Of a stretch of 64,000 bases of DNA, positions 34,974 to 43,822 are shown one piece after another; position 1 is the first letter of the stretch, and the number at the start of each line of letters is the position of its first letter. The DNA lies in the NCBI RefSeq assembly GCF_040544555.1, contig NZ_JBEPKD010000002.1, positions 186,001 to 250,000 on the forward strand, written 5' to 3'. The notes beneath the pieces are model-generated. The model did not search any database, was not told the origin of the DNA, and saw nothing but the letters and a program-made list of their open reading frames with translations. This stretch comes from Halalkalibacter oceani. GTDB lineage: Bacteria; Bacillota; Bacilli; Bacillales; Bacillaceae_D. The position numbers and the translations under genes are program-made.

Positions 34974-36224
34974 TTAGCTTTTCACCGGCAGTAACGGCTC
35001 GACCACATTTTCCACGCCTGCCATTCCAAGTATCGTCAAGAAAGCCCGTTGCGGCCCGACAAATGAATCTGTCGGATCAAACCATTCCCCTAGCGTATGA
35101 GCACCACCGGCTTTGCCCCCTTTTCCGAGCGTAACCGCCGGGATCCCAAGGCTGATCGGGATATTCGAGTCCGTGCTGCTCGGCCCGGCCAAGCTTGGCG
35201 TAATTCCAAGCGCCTCAGTCGCCCCGGCTGCGATCCGGACAATTGGCGCATCATCGGGCTGCGAGCCTGCCGGACGATCACCGATTTTCTCCAGTGAGAC
35301 CGTCATTTCCTTACTGTTCCATCTGATATTTTCCTCCTCTACAGCCTGCTGGACGATATCGAGAAACCGGCTTTCCAATTTCATTAACTCTTCGGCATCA
35401 TTGGAACGCAAATCGACAAGCATGTAAGCTTCTTCGGCAATCGCATTAACCGACGTGCCGCCGTGGATTTCGCCAATCGTAAATGTCGTCTTCGGCTCCG
35501 CATTCGTCTGAATATCGGCAATGGCTGCCGCCGCTCTTCCTAGCGCATGTGTGGCACTCGGCTGACCGAATGCGCCAAAGCTGTGGCCGCCCGGTCCTTT
35601 GTATGTAACTTTATATCTGTAGCTGCCGGTACCCATATAGCAAATTCGTGAAATTTCCGGGCCATCGATCGAGATAAAGCCGTCGATATCCCGGTTATTC
35701 AAAAAGAAAGCCCGCACCCCTCTCAAATTTCCTAATCCTTCTTCCCCGACAGTACCGCCAAAGACGATATCGCCGACTGTTTTGATATTGGTTTGTTTAA
35801 AAGCACGAACAACTGATAATAATTCAGCTAGGCCGCTCGTATCATCGACAATTCCCGGGGCATAGAGAATGCCGTTCTCTTCTTTCACCGTCGTATCGAC
35901 CCCTTCCGGAAAGACCGTGTCCATATGGGCAGACACGAAAATTTTCGGTCCATTCCCTGTCCCTTTTAACGTTCCAAAGACGTTTCCTTCGTCATCGATC
36001 CGGCACTCTTCCAACCCAAGCTCTTTTAATCGCGCTAGCATAAACTCTGCTCTTTTTTGCTCCTTAAAAGGCGGCGCTGGTATTTCCGTGATCGTGATCT
36101 GCTCCTTGATCGTATTTTCATGATCGTCTTTTAAAAAGGCCAATCCTTTTTGCGTTACCACCTCTGCCAGTAACTTGTCATAGGCTTCCTGCACCCGTTC
36201 TGAAGAAGTTGTGCTAATCGTCAT
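34974..36224 (-). CDS. M20 family peptidase (PepT-like)
   Basis: 416-aa zinc peptidase of the M20 family. Metal and catalytic features: SAHMDTVFPEG, GIVDDTSGL, GTVGEEGLGNLRGVR and the C-terminal AHTLGEWF His. GPGGHSFGAFGQPSA belongs to the dimerisation domain. First gene of the cluster, with AAGGAGG before the ATG. Likely splits peptides brought in by the adjacent ABC transporter. Confidence 0.93.
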   Translation of the reverse strand: MTISTTSSERVQEAYDKLLAEVVTQKGLAFLKDDHENTIKEQITITEIPAPPFKEQKRAEFMLARLKELGLEECRIDDEGNVFGTLKGTGNGPKIFVSAHMDTVFPEGVDTTVKEENGILYAPGIVDDTSGLAELLSVVRAFKQTNIKTVGDIVFGGTVGEEGLGNLRGVRAFFLNNRDIDGFISIDGPEISRICYMGTGSYRYKVTYKGPGGHSFGAFGQPSATHALGRAAAAIADIQTNAEPKTTFTIGEIHGGTSVNAIAEEAYMLVDLRSNDAEELMKLESRFLDIVQQAVEEENIRWNSKEMTVSLEKIGDRPAGSQPDDAPIVRIAAGATEALGITPSLAGPSSTDSNIPISLGIPAVTLGKGGKAGGAHTLGEWFDPTDSFVGPQRAFLTILGMAGVENVVEPLLPVKS

Positions 36225-36293
36225 AAATAAAATCCTCCTTCGTCATTTTAAATGTGATTTTTTCCTATCCTCCAAAAGATGTAGAGCGAATTA

Positions 36294-36335
36294 ACTATAC
36301 AGAAAACTGAGACAATTTAGAATTGTCAAAATATT
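36294..36335 (-). promoter_or_regulatory. Two CodY-like boxes and a palindrome upstream of the peptide cluster
   Basis: Against the CodY consensus AATTTTCWGAAAATT, the minus-strand 15-mer at 36321-36335 (AATATTTTGACAATT) has three mismatches and the one at 36294-36308 (AGTTTTCTGTATAGT) has four. Between them 36311-36327 is a perfect palindrome, GACAATT-TAG-AATTGTC. CodY commonly represses peptide uptake genes in Bacillus, so regulation by amino-acid supply is likely. Confidence 0.5.
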
Positions 36336-36458
36336 ATAGTTGGAATCTTAGACCTCCACAAAAAACTTCACAACATTTTCGTGATAAAATCTAACAGACT
36401 TTTTTGTGAGATCGCTCTGCTTAACTTGTCTGCCAGGCCATCTGCCGCCCAAAAAGAA

Positions 36459-36540
36459 GAGCGTGAGCCAAAAGAGTAGATTTTTCCCCTTTTGGCTCAC
36501 GCTCGAAGCAGCAGGCGCAGTACGAAGCCACTGCCATGTT
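36459..36540. repeat. HelD-gene terminator hairpin plus repeat tail
   Basis: Hairpin GAGCGTGAGCCAAAAG/CTTTTGGCTCACGCTC (36459-36504) followed by the tail GAAGCAGCAGGCGCAGTACG and AAGCCACTGCCATG with a T-run. The hairpin lies downstream of the helD-like stop on the minus strand and can terminate it. The tail matches those at 3392-3491 and 48861-49094. The rest of 36336-36578 shows nothing else. Confidence 0.7.
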
Positions 36541-36578
36541 TTTTCCTCACCCCGGCCTTTTCAGCAAATGGAATTCAA

Positions 36579-38915
36579 CTAAGCTAGAGTTCCTTCCCGT
36601 AAAGCCTCCCGTAAAAACGGGCTCGGCTCTCCGACACAGTAAAGCTGTAATTGATGCATCGCTCTCGTGCAAACGGTATAGAAAACTCGGCGCAGGCTTT
36701 CATCCCCATATACATGTTTCGACGCATTATAAATGATCACTGCATCGAATTCGATCCCCTTCGACAAATACGACGGAATGATCACGACTCCCTCCTCGTA
36801 TTCGCCCGAGCTGCTTTTCACTAGTTTCACGTCAGCAATGCGGGTAGACAGAGCCTGATAGGCACATCCGCTCTCCTCAGCCGACTTGCAAATCACAGCA
36901 ATGCTGGAAAATCCTTCGCTTTGTAAATCTGCGACTTTAGCCGCAATGCAGCCGTGCAGTTCGTCCTGACTCGTCAATTGTTTCACGGCAGGCCGTTCAC
37001 CAGCACGCTCAAAAGGAATGATCCTTTCGCCATGAGGAACGAGATTTCGCGTAAATTCGATGATCGGTTTCGTCGAGCGGTAGCTTCGTGACAGATTGAT
37101 CACGTTTGTTTTATCCGCGCCATAGAGGCTTGTAAGCGTGCTGAAATCGACCATTTCGTTGGCATAGGCGAATATCGCCTGATTAAAATCACCGAGCACC
37201 GTCATCTTAGCCGCAGGAAACAACCGCCGCAGAAACTCAAATTGAAACGAAGAATAATCCTGCGCTTCATCAACAACGAGATGTTTAATAGAACTGTTGA
37301 TTTGAAAGCCTTGAATCAGCTCTTTTAATAGTAGAAAAGGAGTAGCATCCTCATAATACAGCTTCTCTTCGTCCAGCATTTCGAGCGTTAATTGACAAAT
37401 TTCGTGCCATTCTTCCGGGATCTCTCCTTCCATCCAATGGTTGATTCGCCGCGGATCTGTAAAGAGCTGCCTGTACATCTCCTTTATGTTGAGGAAGCGA
37501 AGCGTCCTGATCTGCTTTTTCAACGGCTTTACTTTCTGCTGTATAATTAGTCGGGCAAGGGCTTCCGGCTCGATTTCGTAGTCGGCAACTGCCTCTCTTT
37601 GAAAGCCGCGCTTTTCCGCCAAATAGCGGTGTGCCTTATGATATTCTTCCTCGCTGAGCAGCTCGATCTCCTCCTCAACCCAAGGCTTAGTCCTTTCGTT
37701 CTTCTGAACTTCTTTTATTTGCTTCATCAGCCAATCTTGCAAACGTTCAAGCCTGTTATGGAAGCGAAGGGATGTGTCATGACTGTAAAACCGCTCTGTC
37801 ATTTGCTGTGCCGTGACGACCGGTTCCCCTCTGAACATGATATCCTTGAATTGCATTCCTGCTATTTCGAGAGATTGTCTGTATGATTGAAGCGCCTGAA
37901 AAAAGCGGGTGGATGCTTTACATTTGATCGCCGCAACCCGTTGTCTGTATGCAGGAGCATCCGTCTCGGTTAACACATATTCCAATTGCTCGTAAGGGGT
38001 CTCTACTTGGAATTCCTTGCTGAGCCGATGGTTCAAATATTGCTGGAAGGTGACCTGCTGCATATTTTCCTCGCCAAGCTCCGGCAATACATTGGACACA
38101 TAGCTGCTAAACATCGAATTCGGCGAAAACAAAATGATTTGATCGGCATGTAACTGATCTCGATATTTATAGAGCAAATACGCAATTCGCTGCAGGGCGG
38201 CTGACGTTTTGCCGCTTCCGGCCGCGCCGTGAACAATGAGCAGCCTTCCACGGTCATGACGGATGATCTCGTTTTGCTCCTGTTGAATCGTCGCGACGAT
38301 ATTGTGCATATGTTTATCGGTCCCTTTGCCAAGCACTTCCTGCAAAATCTCATCTCCAATGGTGAGACTCGTGTCAAACATCGACTGAAGCACGCCTTCG
38401 CGAATCAAGTATTGCCACTTTTTCTCCAGCATGCCGCCAATCGCCCCGCCCGGTGTTTCATAGGCAGCCGGACCAGGCTGATAATCGTAGTAAACGCTTG
38501 AGATTGGCGCTCTCCAGTCATAAATAAGGAAATCTTCGCCACTGGCATCGCTGAGCGAAGAGATGCCAATATAAATTTGTTCTTGAGCCAAAGCACCTTC
38601 TTCCTTAAAATCGATCCGTCCAAAGTAGGGAATCTCACGCATCCGTCGTAACGTCGACAAACGCTTCGAAGCGAACCGGTGACTGCTCTGGCTGACGGAC
38701 AAAGCCTGAGCCTCCTGGCGCAAGCCGATAATCGTCTCCAGGTAATCATCAAACGTGTCTGTGTTTACCTTTACTTCATCCCAAAAGTGTTTGCGGATTT
38801 GAACGACTTCATTTTTTCGCCTCGATGTTTCCTCTTCTAAATGGCTGATTTCCTCTGTAATGATTTCCATTACACTGTCGACCCGTTTTTGCTCCTTTTG
38901 AAGTTCTCCATTCAT
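36579..38915 (-). CDS. helD: HelD-like UvrD-type ATPase (RNA polymerase recycling)
   Basis: 778-aa superfamily 1 helicase-like ATPase. HelD binds RNA polymerase and strips stalled complexes off DNA. N-terminal coiled coil (QKRVDSVMEIITEEISHLEEE), APISSVYYDYQPGPA, Walker A VHGAAGSGKTSAAL, HLVVDEAQDYSSFQ, and motifs LSRSYRSTKPI and VVIIPSYLSKGIEFDAVII near the end. ATG at 38913-38915 fits AAGGAG at 8 nt; a GTG 9 nt earlier abuts the site. Flanked by repeat elements on both sides. A paralogue to the usual helD may exist elsewhere. Confidence 0.93.
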   Translation of the reverse strand: MNGELQKEQKRVDSVMEIITEEISHLEEETSRRKNEVVQIRKHFWDEVKVNTDTFDDYLETIIGLRQEAQALSVSQSSHRFASKRLSTLRRMREIPYFGRIDFKEEGALAQEQIYIGISSLSDASGEDFLIYDWRAPISSVYYDYQPGPAAYETPGGAIGGMLEKKWQYLIREGVLQSMFDTSLTIGDEILQEVLGKGTDKHMHNIVATIQQEQNEIIRHDRGRLLIVHGAAGSGKTSAALQRIAYLLYKYRDQLHADQIILFSPNSMFSSYVSNVLPELGEENMQQVTFQQYLNHRLSKEFQVETPYEQLEYVLTETDAPAYRQRVAAIKCKASTRFFQALQSYRQSLEIAGMQFKDIMFRGEPVVTAQQMTERFYSHDTSLRFHNRLERLQDWLMKQIKEVQKNERTKPWVEEEIELLSEEEYHKAHRYLAEKRGFQREAVADYEIEPEALARLIIQQKVKPLKKQIRTLRFLNIKEMYRQLFTDPRRINHWMEGEIPEEWHEICQLTLEMLDEEKLYYEDATPFLLLKELIQGFQINSSIKHLVVDEAQDYSSFQFEFLRRLFPAAKMTVLGDFNQAIFAYANEMVDFSTLTSLYGADKTNVINLSRSYRSTKPIIEFTRNLVPHGERIIPFERAGERPAVKQLTSQDELHGCIAAKVADLQSEGFSSIAVICKSAEESGCAYQALSTRIADVKLVKSSSGEYEEGVVIIPSYLSKGIEFDAVIIYNASKHVYGDESLRRVFYTVCTRAMHQLQLYCVGEPSPFLREALREGTLA

Positions 38916-39052
38916 GGCAAACACTCCTTAAAAAAAAGACTTGACGAACAACATGCGCACATCGTATAATTAAAATAGGGTAAATACGTATAAATTTAAT
39001 TAAATGATGGGCATCTATATAACTTTAGCATAGGATCGGATGATTTTCAATC

Positions 39053-39225
39053 AAAAAAAGAGCTTGAGACAAAACTAGCTTTGGACCTACTGGCAATGGC
39101 TTCACACGCCACAAGCCCGTTATGAGAAACCCACTCACAACGGGCTTTAAAAGATCGTGGCGGTTCCGCTCATTGCTTAGAGAGGCTGGGAAAAAGGTCA
39201 AAAAACAACCTTTTATCCCAGCCTC
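39053..39225 (-). repeat. Intergenic structured repeat, full copy B
   Basis: Full copy between mtaB and helD. Read on the minus strand it follows mtaB by 58 nt: GAGGCTGGGATAAAAGG hairpin, CTCTAAGCAATGAGCGGAAC, GATCTTTTAAAGCCCGTTGTGAG and the paired CTCATAACGGGC, then GCTAGTTTTGTCTCAAGCTC and a T-run. On that strand the one changed stem base gives a G-U pair; on the other strand it would be A-C. Confidence 0.9.
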
Positions 39226-39282
39226 TTTTTTACCAATCAAAGCTGGAGGAAAGCAGCGGCCTTCCTTCCAGCTTGAAACCGT

Positions 39283-40632
39283 TTAGCCGTTCACGACTTC
39301 CTTCAGCTCCTCATGATCCAATACGCGAACAAATTCCCCTTCATTGTATGGATAGCCAGCTTTTGTGATCTTCACTTTAATCAGCTCGCCAATCAGCTGG
39401 TCGTCGCCCTTAAATCTTACTTTTAAATAGTTATCCGTATAGCCGATGAAAACGCCACTTTCCGGATTTTCTTTCTCCCTTTCTTCCGGAATCATCTCTA
39501 ATACTTCGCCTTCGAACTGGGAAGCATATTCCTTCGCCAGCTGGTTTGAAAGCTCGATCAGCCGGTGCACGCGCTCATTTTTCACCTGTTCGTCGACTTG
39601 GTCCTCCATCCGCGCCGCCGGAGTGCCGGTCCGCTTCGAATACGGAAAAACATGAAGCTCACTGAATTTATGCTTAGCGATGAATTCAAATGTTTCCTGA
39701 AATTCCTCTTCCGTCTCTCCAGGAAAACCGACGATGACATCGGATGTAACCGCAAGTCCAGGTAAAACTTCCTTCAGCCGCTCCAGCCGCTCGCCAAAGA
39801 ACTCCATCGTATATTTCCGCCGCATCCGTTTTAACACACTGTTCGAGCCAGATTGCAACGGAATATGCAGGTGGCGGACAACCTTCTTTGAACGGCCGAT
39901 GACCGAAATGACTTCGTCCGTCAGTTGACTCGCTTCAATAGAAGAAATTCGGATGCGCTTTAATCCGTCGACATGCTCCAAGTCTTCTAGCAGCCGGGCG
40001 AGGCTGTAATCTTTCAGATCCTCCCCGTATCCGCCTGTATGAATGCCCGTTAAAACAATTTCCTTATAGCCGGCATCGACAAGCTGCTTCGCCTGGCGCA
40101 GCACCTCTTTCGGGTCACGGGAGCGCATTAGCCCTCTGGCCCACGGAATAATGCAGAACGTACAGAAATTGTTACAGCCTTCCTGAATTTTAAGCGAAGC
40201 GCGCGTCCGGTCTGTAAACGCCGGAACATCAAGCTCTTCATAAACACGGGACTTCATAATATTACCAACCCCGTTAATCGGCTGGCGCTCCTGCTTGAAT
40301 TGCTCAATATAATCAAGCATCTTCACACGGTCCTGCGTGCCGACGACAATATCAACTCCTGGAATCGCCATCACTTCAGCTGGCGACGTCTGGGCGTAGC
40401 AGCCCGTCACGCAAATGACAGCATCCGGATTTTTGCGGATCGCGCGGCGAATGACCTGACGGCTTTTTTTATCTCCTGTATTTGTCACTGTACATGTGTT
40501 AATGACATAAACATCAGATCTGGCCTCAAAATCGGTCTTTTCGTAGCCGGCATGCTGAAACAGCTGCCAAATGGCTTCTGTTTCATAATGATTTACTTTA
40601 CAACCTAATGTATGAAAAGCAACAGTAGGCAT
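39283..40632 (-). CDS. mtaB: tRNA t6A37 methylthiotransferase MtaB
   Basis: Radical-SAM enzyme converting t6A37 to ms2t6A37 in ANN-decoding tRNAs. 449 aa. N-terminal UPF0004 domain with TLGCKVN, NTCTVT and VTGCYAQ cysteines; radical SAM site CNNFCTFC; C-terminal TRAM domain (EGEVLEMIPEE ... GYTDNYLKV). The frame opens 68 codons earlier into rsmE; ATG at 40630-40632 follows GAGGTGA and matches family starts. Last gene of the dnaK-type operon. Confidence 0.97.
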   Translation of the reverse strand: MPTVAFHTLGCKVNHYETEAIWQLFQHAGYEKTDFEARSDVYVINTCTVTNTGDKKSRQVIRRAIRKNPDAVICVTGCYAQTSPAEVMAIPGVDIVVGTQDRVKMLDYIEQFKQERQPINGVGNIMKSRVYEELDVPAFTDRTRASLKIQEGCNNFCTFCIIPWARGLMRSRDPKEVLRQAKQLVDAGYKEIVLTGIHTGGYGEDLKDYSLARLLEDLEHVDGLKRIRISSIEASQLTDEVISVIGRSKKVVRHLHIPLQSGSNSVLKRMRRKYTMEFFGERLERLKEVLPGLAVTSDVIVGFPGETEEEFQETFEFIAKHKFSELHVFPYSKRTGTPAARMEDQVDEQVKNERVHRLIELSNQLAKEYASQFEGEVLEMIPEEREKENPESGVFIGYTDNYLKVRFKGDDQLIGELIKVKITKAGYPYNEGEFVRVLDHEELKEVVNG

Positions 40633-40637
40633 TTTGT

Positions 40638-41390
40638 TCACCTCATTAATTCGAAATGGTACGAGATCGCAGCAAGTGCATAAAGCGCCGCTGTCTCCGT
40701 ACGTAAAATTCGCGGCCCAAAGCCGCATGGCACTGCTCCAGCCTCTACGAATTGACTGACTTCCGCTTCCGTCAATCCGCCTTCGGGGCCGATCATAATC
40801 AAGATTGACTGACCGGGAGTGAGAGCTTGAAGACATTGGGCAAACCGCTGCTGTTCATTGGCTTTTGCCTCCTCTTCATAGGCAATGATCACCATATCAA
40901 ACTGAGCGGCGAAAGCGGCAAGTCCGGCAGCGGACTTTACTGGCAGCACAGCTGGAATTTGTTCACGGTACGCCTGTTCCGCCGCTTCTTTGGCAATTTT
41001 CTCAAGACGTTCCACTTTTTTTTCGACCTTCTTCGGCTCCCATTTCACAACAGAGCGACTAGCTGAAAAAGGCTGAAAAGCAACAGCGCCGAGCTCCGTC
41101 CCTTTTTGGACGATGAATTCCAGCTTGTCTCCTTTAGGCAGCCCTTGCGCAATTGTCACCTTAACAGGAAGCTCGGTGTTTGGCTTCAGCTCTTCGATAA
41201 TGCGCGCCGTCACTTGATTCTCGGCGATTTGTTCAATTTGACATTTCACTGTTCGGCCGGCTCCGTCACTGCAAATGATCAGATCCCCTGAATTCATCCG
41301 CATCACACGTGAGATATGCTTGACGTCCTCACCCGTGATGATCGCCGTCGTTGGTGAAAGCTGATCCTCTGTTACAAAATAGCGTTGCAT
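40638..41390 (-). CDS. rsmE: 16S rRNA (uracil(1498)-N(3))-methyltransferase RsmE
   Basis: Methylates U1498 of 16S rRNA. 250 aa, with an N-terminal PUA-like domain and a SPOUT knot: HISRVMRMNSGD, IAQGLPKGDKLEFIVQKGTELG, MIGPEGGLTEAEV and GPRILRTETAALYAL. RBS AGAGGGCG. It lies between prmA and mtaB, 5 nt from the mtaB start. Confidence 0.98.
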   Translation of the reverse strand: MQRYFVTEDQLSPTTAIITGEDVKHISRVMRMNSGDLIICSDGAGRTVKCQIEQIAENQVTARIIEELKPNTELPVKVTIAQGLPKGDKLEFIVQKGTELGAVAFQPFSASRSVVKWEPKKVEKKVERLEKIAKEAAEQAYREQIPAVLPVKSAAGLAAFAAQFDMVIIAYEEEAKANEQQRFAQCLQALTPGQSILIMIGPEGGLTEAEVSQFVEAGAVPCGFGPRILRTETAALYALAAISYHFELMR

Positions 41391-41407
41391 CTTTTATCGC
41401 CCTCTAT

Positions 41408-42349
41408 TCATCCCTGCTTTTCCGCCAGAATGGCGACCCAATCCTCCATTTCGACGACTTCGTTGATCGTAAAGCCGCCTTCGAGCAGCGCGTCCTTTAC
41501 TTCTTGCTTCTTCCGCTTAATAATGCCTGATGTAATAAAGCTGCCGCCCGGTTTAAGTATCGCTGCCGCATCTTGAATACACTGGACAACGATTTCCGCC
41601 AAAATATTGGCAACGACAATATCAAATGTTCCGGAAATCCCTTGAAGGAGATTATTTTGTTTGACAGAAATTTTCGCTTCCAGCTGATTCAATGCTATGT
41701 TTTGTCTCGCGCTCACAACCGCGACATCATCAAGATCAAGAGCGAGCACCTGCTCTGCTCCGAGCTTTGCCGCAGCGATGCTTAATACCCCCGAACCTGT
41801 ACCGACATCGACAACCTTCTCCCCGCCTTTCACCGTCCGGTCCAATGCCTGAATACAGAGCACCGTCGTCGGGTGAGTGCCCGTGCCAAATGCCATACCG
41901 GGATCAAGTTCAATAATCGTTTCCCCTTCCTGCGGGGTATACGTTTCCCATGTCGGCGTAATCGTGATCGACTTTGACACTTTAACAGGCTTATAATACT
42001 TTTTCCAGGCCGTTGCCCAGTCCTCTTCATCAACCTCGACTATCTGCACATGATTATGCCCTAGATCGAAATCATAGACGAGCAGGCCATTAATCGCTTC
42101 TTTAATTTCCTCAATCGTTTCCGCCAAAAAACTATTCACCGGGAAATAAGCCTTAATTCGCACCCCTTCTTCAGGATAATCGTCAGGAGAGAGCTGGTAG
42201 ATTTCGCCGTAATGAATCCCCCATTCCTTTACGAGGTCCAATGGATCTTCAATGACAACCCCGCTTGCACCCGCTTCATGCAGAATATTACATATCGGCT
42301 CAACTGCTTCCTCAGTCGTATGAATACTGAACTCCGACCATTTCATCAT
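41408..42349 (-). CDS. prmA: Ribosomal protein L11 methyltransferase
   Basis: SAM-dependent methyltransferase that trimethylates L11. 313 aa. The N-terminal L11-recognition domain (KWSEFSIHTTEEAVEPICNIL) precedes the catalytic core with motif I VVDVGTGSGVLSIAAAKLGA and VANILAEI. Two adjacent ATGs lie at 42349 and 42346, and GGAG is 9 nt before the first. The frame is open for 11 more codons, towards dnaJ. Confidence 0.97.
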   Translation of the reverse strand: MMKWSEFSIHTTEEAVEPICNILHEAGASGVVIEDPLDLVKEWGIHYGEIYQLSPDDYPEEGVRIKAYFPVNSFLAETIEEIKEAINGLLVYDFDLGHNHVQIVEVDEEDWATAWKKYYKPVKVSKSITITPTWETYTPQEGETIIELDPGMAFGTGTHPTTVLCIQALDRTVKGGEKVVDVGTGSGVLSIAAAKLGAEQVLALDLDDVAVVSARQNIALNQLEAKISVKQNNLLQGISGTFDIVVANILAEIVVQCIQDAAAILKPGGSFITSGIIKRKKQEVKDALLEGGFTINEVVEMEDWVAILAEKQG

Positions 42350-42382
42350 CTTTTCCAACTCCATCCTTTCAATTCCAGCCAA

Positions 42383-43489
42383 TTATCCTTTAAAGGCCCG
42401 CTTCACTTTGGCAAAGAAATTATCATTTTGCTCGTCTGGCCGACCGCCGCTCATTTGCGCGAACTCACGAATCAGGTCTTTTTCTTTTTCCGTCAGATTC
42501 TTCGGCGTGACGACACGGACTTTCACATGCTGATCTCCTTGCCCACGACCATGGACATTCGGCACTCCTTTGCCGCGCAGGCGGAAGTTTGTTCCCGTCT
42601 GGGTGCCGGCAGGGATTTTCAGCTTCACTTTTCCATTTAATGTCGGCACTTCGATTTCATCCCCTAATGCTACCTGGGCAAATGTTAACGGCATTTCGCA
42701 GTAAATATCGTCTCCATCGCGCTCGAAGAATTCATGCGGCTTCACATTAAAGACAACAAACAAGTCACCCGGAGGTCCACCATTCGTCCCGGCTTCCCCT
42801 TGCCCGGAAACGCGCAGCTGCTGACCATGATCGATGCCGGCAGGGACCTTCACATTAATTTTCTTACGCTTGCGAACTTTCCCCTTGCCGCCGCATGTTG
42901 TACATTTTTCCTTAATGAATTTCCCTGTTCCTTGACAATGATGACAAACGCGACGATTGACAACACGGCCGAATGGTGTGTTTTGTTCGACGTTTAATTG
43001 GCCGCTTCCGCCACAGTGCGAACATGTTTCTGGCTTCGTTCCAGGCTTTGCGCCCGAACCTGTACACGTCTGGCATGTTTCCTCCCGCGGAATTTCGATC
43101 TCCGTTTCCTTGCCAAATACCGCTTCCTTAAATTCAAGCGTCATCGTATATTGCAAATCGGCTCCTTGCCGTGGCGCGTTCGGGTTCCGACGTCCCCCGC
43201 CGCCAAAGAACATATCAAAGATGTCGCCGAAGCCCCCGCCAAAGTCGCCAGCTCCACCGAAGCCTTGATTTGGATCCGTATGGCCAAATTGATCGTAGCG
43301 GGCCTTTTTCTGAGGATCACTCAATGTGTCATAGGCTTCTTTTACCTCTTTAAACTTATCCTCAGCATCCGCTTCCTTATTGACATCCGGGTGATACTTG
43401 CGCGCCAATTTGCGGTACGCTTTTTTCACCTCATCAACTGAAGCATTCTTATCAACACCAAGGACTTCATAGTAATCTCGTTTACTCAT
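42383..43489 (-). CDS. dnaJ: Chaperone DnaJ
   Basis: Hsp40 co-chaperone that stimulates the DnaK ATPase. 368 aa. J-domain with HPD in RKYHPDVNKEAD, Gly/Phe region (GGGFGDIFDMFFGGGG), four CxxCxGxG zinc motifs (CQTCTGSG, CSHCGGSG, CHHCQGTG, CTTCGGKG) and the C-terminal substrate domains. ATG at 43487-43489 (MSKRDYYEVLG) is preferred over a GTG 9 nt earlier. Confidence 0.98.
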   Translation of the reverse strand: MSKRDYYEVLGVDKNASVDEVKKAYRKLARKYHPDVNKEADAEDKFKEVKEAYDTLSDPQKKARYDQFGHTDPNQGFGGAGDFGGGFGDIFDMFFGGGGRRNPNAPRQGADLQYTMTLEFKEAVFGKETEIEIPREETCQTCTGSGAKPGTKPETCSHCGGSGQLNVEQNTPFGRVVNRRVCHHCQGTGKFIKEKCTTCGGKGKVRKRKKINVKVPAGIDHGQQLRVSGQGEAGTNGGPPGDLFVVFNVKPHEFFERDGDDIYCEMPLTFAQVALGDEIEVPTLNGKVKLKIPAGTQTGTNFRLRGKGVPNVHGRGQGDQHVKVRVVTPKNLTEKEKDLIREFAQMSGGRPDEQNDNFFAKVKRAFKG

Positions 43490-43822
43490 GTCATCCACTC
43501 CCGACTCTATTCCATAACGTTCATCATACCATCATAACGTCTTTCCCTGCAAGCTGTACAAAGCAGGCTCAGCTTTCGTTTTTTCGCAGAAAAGGACTTG
43601 TTCCCAATCGGGACAAGTCCGCCGAAGGGGCCGCTTTTGAGACTGCCTCTTGAAAAAAGGTTGCCTAAAAAGGTGAATATCCTTTTTAGACAACCCCTAA
43701 GATCTTGCACAAGCAAGCAGGAAAGCACGTTCACCCCGTTTGTGCAGACTTCGTGCACCGCTTCGGGAATGTCTCAAAAGCAACGTTCACCCATCACCTG
43801 CAAGAAGGCTGTTCATCCTATC
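43490..43822. other. dnaK-dnaJ gap with nested inverted repeats
   Basis: 333 nt without a gene. An 11-bp perfect inverted repeat (GCTTTTGAGAC at 43633-43643, GTCTCAAAAGC at 43771-43781) encloses a terminator-like hairpin (43659-43695: GGTTGCCTAAAAAGG/CCTTTTTAGACAACC). Another hairpin lies at 43594-43620 (GGACTTGTCCC-type arms). These could attenuate or process the operon transcript between dnaK and dnaJ. Confidence 0.7.
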
